Shown here: positions 59,063-64,000 of the stretch, piece after piece
How positions within the stretch are numbered: position 1 is the stretch's first letter
Layout of the letters: each line of letters opens with the position of its first letter
Source: Ophiura sarsii
Taxonomy: Eukaryota; Echinodermata; Ophiuroidea; Amphilepidida; Ophiuridae
Reading direction: 5' to 3'
DNA length: 64,000 nucleotides
Assembly: GCA_035610835.1 (NCBI GenBank)
Contig: CM069442.1
Coordinates: 60,553,950-60,617,949, forward strand
The notes under the pieces: model-generated
Database searches by the model: none
What the model saw: the letters and a program-made list of their open reading frames with translations, nothing else
Told to the model about the DNA's origin: nothing
Made by a program: the position numbers and the translations under genes

Positions 59063-59579
59063 ACCCGTGTGTCAAATAGTTCTGAAGTGCAAGTCATTAT
59101 AAAGAACTCTCACAGCTTTTCATGGAACCCTTTTTTCGTATTTTAGGGTTTTATAAGGAACCGCTGACTCAGGAAGAACCTTTCATTCTGGGTTTTGAAC
59201 AATTGTATCCTTCTTAGAACCATTAAAGGTTCCTTGAGTGCAGAAAGTTCTACATCGAACCCCGAGCTTACTCAAAGAACCCTTTTCGAACCATTTTTGC
59301 TGAGAGTGTAGGCCTACTTTACACGGAGAACAATTATATATAGAATTATAGAATGACTGCAAAATTTCATGCAATTTTGCACTTCAACCTGCCATAAAAT
59401 ATGAACCCCAAGTCGTCTGGCGTTTAAGAGCCATCCATTTGTAAAGCGCTTTTCATCCTCTATCTATCCATGTAGGATTTGTGATCACAGTCACAGAGTA
59501 TACTTTCTTGGGCGTTTTTGGAAAAAGTAAAGCCTATGTCACCTCTCCCTACTGTGAAAAACATAAAAAACCCACTATG

Positions 59580-59795
59580 TTTAGCCGTTTTGGACCATTT
59601 ATTGCTTTATTCTCTGAACACTCTATAGTCTTACTATATAACACATTGTATTTTTTACTTGTCTATAATAATTATTGGTAATAATTTAGCCGTTTTGGAC
59701 CATTTATTGCTTTATTCCGATCTGAACACTCTATAGTCTTACTGATATAACACATTGTATTTTTTACTTGTCTATAATAATTATTGGTAATGCAC
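59580..59795. repeat. Tandem duplication of about 105-110 bp
   Basis: The text tttagccgttttggaccatt to ataattattggtaat occurs twice in a row; the second copy has a 5-base insertion (near ccgat) and one further added base. Confidence 0.9.
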
Positions 59796-59947
59796 TGTTA
59801 CAACAACTTCATAGACCTATTACAAATTCATAGACCTATACATTGCTATAAATGGCGAATTTAAGATTTGTGATATTTTATTTATTTATTTGAACATAAA
59901 CACTTTTACAACGTGGCACTCGTCTACCCTCCGGTGCGCTCATAATA

Positions 59948-60807
59948 CAGGGTGAGTCAAAATACTTTTTGTACAAAATTGGTAAATGTTTTCATTGTTT
60001 TTGAGATGATCGAGAGTAGACATACTTCTTCATACTTGGTAAAGTTTTCACGACAATATCATATTCCACGCCAGATTTACAACATATTTACGAAAAGACG
60101 CGAAATCAAAAGTGTTCCAAGTTTGGTGGTGGATGTTAACACTAGTTATTCATACACCACAACACTGTATAACTGTTGCAATGGATACCAAATTAATATG
60201 GTTTTTTGTTGAATCTCTGATAAATAAAACGATATTGCATGCAACGTATTTAATTATATTATAATATAACTCAGTATTGCACAAAAATATTCATCAAAAT
60301 GGGTTTATCCTTCATGTAATTCTGCACGGAATTAGCCTAGCACAAAATCTGTGTTAAACTGTGTTAAAGGATTAAATAATATATAGACTCGGAAAAACTG
60401 GCGAGAATTAAATTAACAAAGACCCAGTCTAACTCATAAATGAATTACACAAGGATACACCTAAAAATGGACTATGCACTTGGCCTGGTAAGTTGTCAAA
60501 GCACAAACTGTTTAAAGATATAGGCCTAAGATATGTTTTTCTCTCAGACTTGAGATCGCTCATATCAGTTCGAATAAAATAACAAGTTTCCCTTAGATAA
60601 GTTGGAACAGATTTTATTTTACAGAATTTCGAAAAATGCACATATCTCCCGTTACGAATAACCAATTTGAATGAAATAACAATTTAGGTTATAGCTAGTA
60701 GGCCTAATGTCACCTTAATAGGCCAGTCATTAAATATATTCATTTTTGCATTTTAACTGATTTAAAAAATCGGTGAAATCGGGACCTGACTATTTTGACT
60801 CATCCTG
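59948..60807. mobile_element. Mariner-type MITE (CAGGGTGAGTC ends)
   Basis: 860 bp with CAGGGTGAGTCAAAATA at the left and tattttgactcatcctg at the right, flanked by TA. The frame at 59952-60212 has no recognisable domain. Confidence 0.78.
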
Positions 60808-60839
60808 TATACAGTAATTATTAACAAGACGAAAGAACA

Positions 60840-61168
60840 TTAAAGGTGTATGCTCCGATCACTATTTTTTGGCTATGATTTTTTTCTTCTTCACAGCAAG
60901 ATGTTTTGATATCAGAAGAATCCCTATTATTTTTCTCATTATGTCTGTAAAATCTTAGGGGCCAGAGAAGTTCCATATAGAAATTATAGGCTAAAATGTG
61001 GTGAAATACTGACAAAGGTGGTTAACCGCCATGTTAGTTTGTGTAGGCTACTTTGGGCAAATGAGTGTGACCTTGTGCGTTTAAAATTAGAACCATTGCA
61101 GTTATGCAACTCAAACTTTGGAATGCGACAATTTTAAGGATGACCTTTCATGGAAAACATCAAGTTGT
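60840..61168. mobile_element. TTAA-bounded MITE, copy 3, inverted and truncated
   Basis: It begins TTAAAGGTGTATGCTCCGAT and runs in the opposite sense to the copy at 48170, through ggtggttaaccgcc and tgcaactcaaactttgga. The far inverted end is missing. Confidence 0.72.
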
Positions 61169-61587
61169 CTTATCTACGCTGATGCAAGAATGCGGGCAAG
61201 GCTGTATTAACTCTTCCCAAGCTCAATCAATTATAAAGACGTAGTCCTAGCTCATTCTGAACTTGAATGGAGCAACGAAGTGTAAGATATTACAAAATCA
61301 CACTGATGTCCCACACACACCGCTTGCGCTACCCTCGGAACCGAAATAATCCTCTGCACTTCCCCAACGGATTTAAAGTCGGTATAAATATTTAAAAGTT
61401 TGTTCATTAACCATTATTTACTAATTAAAACCCTCATGGCTGACGAAATCCTTTTAGTTTTTGCGTAGTTTTATAGTTTTTACGAAATGTGAATTTGTAT
61501 TTTAGACCGACCCCAAACCAGGGTATACGATGTTGCGAAGCAATAAGTATTTAGGTATTTCTTTCTTTTTACACACGTATAAGATAG

Positions 61588-61690
61588 AATGGCTTGGTGG
61601 CCCAACGGACTAGAGCGTCGTAATTAACAGATGCATAATAGGGTGTACGTTGAGATCGCATCCCAGGGATCAAACCTGTCTGGTAGCGCT
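61588..61690 (+). repeat. Possible tRNA-derived SINE head
   Basis: tggcccaacggactagagcg resembles an A box region, and gagatcgcatcccaggg a poor B box. It is too degenerate for a firm call. Confidence 0.25.
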
Positions 61691-62079
61691 TTTTCTTTTG
61701 TCTTTATATTTGTACAACTTTTGACGTTGTTTTATAAATTAAACATTGGAAATTTAATTCATACTTTACAAATCATGAAATGCCTTTTCCCTCTGAAATA
61801 TGGTATTTGAATTATTTTTTATAATTGCAATAGGGCCTACTACTTTGCAATATAATATGAACAGGGGCGCAACTCAGAAATTTCATTTTTTTTTCTTTTT
61901 CTTTTTTTGGGTTGGGGGCGGGGGGGGGGGGGGGGGGTGCGGGGCATCAGGGGTGCATGGTCTCTGACTAGGGGCATATCCAGTGGCGGCGCCAGCATTA
62001 CAAAAAATGGTGGGTAAACGGGGGGGGGCAAGATACATTCGTGGTGGGTAATGCGCGCAAAAGCAAAACCGTGTGCCTT

Positions 62080-62480
62080 TTAATATCAGAATTACCTAAA
62101 TGTAGCTTAATTTGGCCTAAAAGTAGGTATTTCAGACCATTTTAGAGTTTTTACTTTAAAAGTCAAACGTAGCCACTGGTCAAATTAGGGCATGTATTGC
62201 ACTGTCATGGGTCATTGTATTTTGTCATATTTCATTTGGGGGAGGGCATCAGGGGGACCATGGTTTCTGACTGGGGGGAAATCACCTAAAAATAGTTTTT
62301 GGTCTAAAAGTAGGACCGTATTTCAGACCATTATAGAGCTATTTTTTTACTTTAAAAGTCAAGCCACTTGGCAAATTAGGGCATGTAGGCTACTGCACTG
62401 TCATGGGTAACATCGTATTTTGTCATATTTCATTTGGGGGCATCAGGGGGGGGGGGGCATGGTTTCTGACGGGGGGGGGG
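62080..62480. repeat. Tandem duplication of about 200 bp with G runs
   Basis: tttcagaccatt, aaattagggcatgta, cactgtcatgggt, ttgtcatatttcatttgggg and catcaggggg occur twice in order. The two copies have diverged through small deletions. Confidence 0.75.
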
Positions 62481-64000
62481 GCTACGTCACTGAATATATG
62501 AACGATGTTGTATGGGCGGCCATTGGGTTAAAGTATTGAATATACGGTAGTCTAAATCGGGGTAAAGAGATATTAATAAATTATAATTTTGTAATGAATA
62601 CTAATTAATTATCAATATGAATATTAATTAGCAATATGAATGATCCAGATTGAACTGAAATGATCCTGGTTGAACCGAGATGATCCAAGAGAATCCCAAA
62701 TTAATCATGAATATTCATATTGCCAATTTATAATAATTACAAACAAATTATCATCATTTATTCATCTCTTACAAATTACAAGACTATATTCAATAAATCT
62801 AATGATACTGTGCAGATGCTTTTTCCCCTCTGAAATATGATATTTGAATTAATTGCAATTTAATATTAGAGAAATGTACGGCTTTTCACAAGAAGCACGG
62901 CGCGGCGACAAAAAAATATCTTAATTTATTCATCTCTTTCAATCAATGATTTTTTACTCTGTTTTTTAAAACTATTTTTAATATATAAATACTGGTGTTC
63001 TACAAATATGTTTCGATGTGTTTTCCTCGGTTTCAGTGTGTTTTCCTGGTCCATGTTCAGGTAGTAATAATAGATCTTTTCAACATGGCGCCCTCTGCCG
63101 TCATTTTTAACCCCCTAAAGCATATCATTTTACAGTTCTATTTATGACAATAAAACGGGAATACCAGCCAAGTTGAGCTTTACTAGCAGTAATTACCCCC
63201 AGGGGACGCATTCTGACGCGTCTGCGCGTCCTAGACCTCTCACTTTCTAATAGTGACGCGTCAGGTTTCAAATTGGAAAGACTTGCGGGTCCCGATCAAA
63301 ATTGAAGGGACCCCTTAAATTTGACGATGTGTGGAAATGGAAACCTTAAGAAATTCTGTAAATTACATATCCATCCTTTGCTCACAATATAAATCCATTA
63401 AAACTGCCCGTAAAAAAGTAATTTTTTTAAATACCCAAACAGGACCCCTCATTTTCTTGGGGGACCCCTTAAATTTGTTTTTTGAAGTCCTACGGGGTCC
63501 TGAAAAATGTCATGGGACCTCTCACATTTTTGATCCAGTGCTATCCCTGATTACCCCATACTCGATATCAAACGATTGGTGTATATTTTGCCGTTTCTGC
63601 ATGATGTAGTGCTTTGTTATCAATTTCCAGCTCATTTTCATTGCTTTTGCTTACGCACACATTAGGCCTACATGTGGGTTGTTCGACACACAAACTATCA
63701 TTTAAAAATACATTTTGATTACATTTTAAAAACATCTTTTGTTATACCTGTATATGCTACTTCAGCACTACAATACAAACGTGTACAAATGTATAATTAG
63801 TGTACTTAGGTCCCAATCCTGCACCAAGTCTATAATGGTGCAATGAATTGTCCTTCATTCTATTATAGTTGATACGTCCTTTATCGCTTGCTTTATACGG
63901 TTATCGTTGTGTAGAATCACCCCACGTCCCATATTTGTTCGAAACGTGCCAGGCTAGGCTTACAAGTCTGCATGTCCCACAGTCCCATATAGCAAACCGG

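Larger units (their letters stand above)
57797..59310. mobile_element. 1.5-kb terminal-inverted-repeat element with nested insertions
   Basis: The ends TACACTCTCAGCAAAAAAGG and CCATTTTTGCTGAGAGTGTA are inverted. Near the ends, aaaggttcttnaaagaacc text recurs. A LINE (58170-58850) and a small palindrome (58924-59062) lie inside. It sits about 0.8 kb upstream of the LRP start codon. Confidence 0.8.
61169..64000. other. Upstream flank without supported genes
   Basis: AT-rich sequence with G runs near 61918 and 62447 and a short inverted repeat (caatatgaatattaatt / aatattcatattg) around 62618-62730. The 92-codon frame at 63331-63609 has no recognised domain and is not called as a gene. Confidence 0.4.

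Overview
The window is eukaryotic and very probably from a marine invertebrate deuterostome, with an echinoderm as my best guess. The grounds are a large metazoan gene with many introns, an AT-rich intron background, L2/CR1-like LINE tails ending in (ATT)n, abundant mariner-type and TTAA-type MITEs, and repeated use of the palindrome TAGGCCTA. The species is inferred from general character only and is not proven.

One gene dominates: a low-density-lipoprotein-receptor-related protein (LRP) on the minus strand. I could place 19 coding exons between the signal-peptide exon (56890-56968) and 1381-1518. Every splice phase joins without a frameshift, giving 934 residues plus one base before the gene runs off the left edge. 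Domain order is: signal peptide; six LDL-receptor class A (LDLa) repeats, one per exon; two EGF-like modules; a first YWTD beta-propeller over four exons; a third EGF module; and a second propeller over at least five exons. This is the layout of a giant LRP1/LRP2(megalin)/LRP4-class endocytic receptor, not of LDLR or VLDLR, which have one propeller.

Region by region (plus-strand coordinates). 1-15 kb: propeller and EGF exons with small introns full of MITEs, plus two decayed exon duplications (7.2-7.85 kb and 12.06-12.7 kb). 15-19.4 kb: EGF and LDLa exons. 19.8-20.5 kb: a long foldback element. 20.65-30.64 kb: a 10-kb block with Helitron/Helentron-like ends, made of 614-bp, about 1,040-bp and about 285-bp tandem units. 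31.39-31.75 kb: hairpins with a constant loop and changing stems. 32.1-33.5 kb: two LDLa exons. 33.5-56.9 kb: the 23-kb first intron, holding a mariner copy, an isolated exon-like sequence on the plus strand, a 7-kb segment bounded by inverted GCGAGTT arrays with a 4.5-kb element rich in GTCCGTCCGTGAC inside it, a telomere-like TAGGG array and tRNA-derived repeats. 56.97-64 kb: the upstream flank of the gene with nested transposons.

The exons build one receptor chain: the LDLa modules bind ligand in a calcium-dependent way, the EGF and propeller modules handle pH-dependent release, and the missing downstream part should hold more propellers, the membrane segment and the endocytic tail. Everything else is intron or flank dominated by mobile and tandem DNA. 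No bacterial-type operon, CRISPR array or functional tRNA/rRNA gene was seen.
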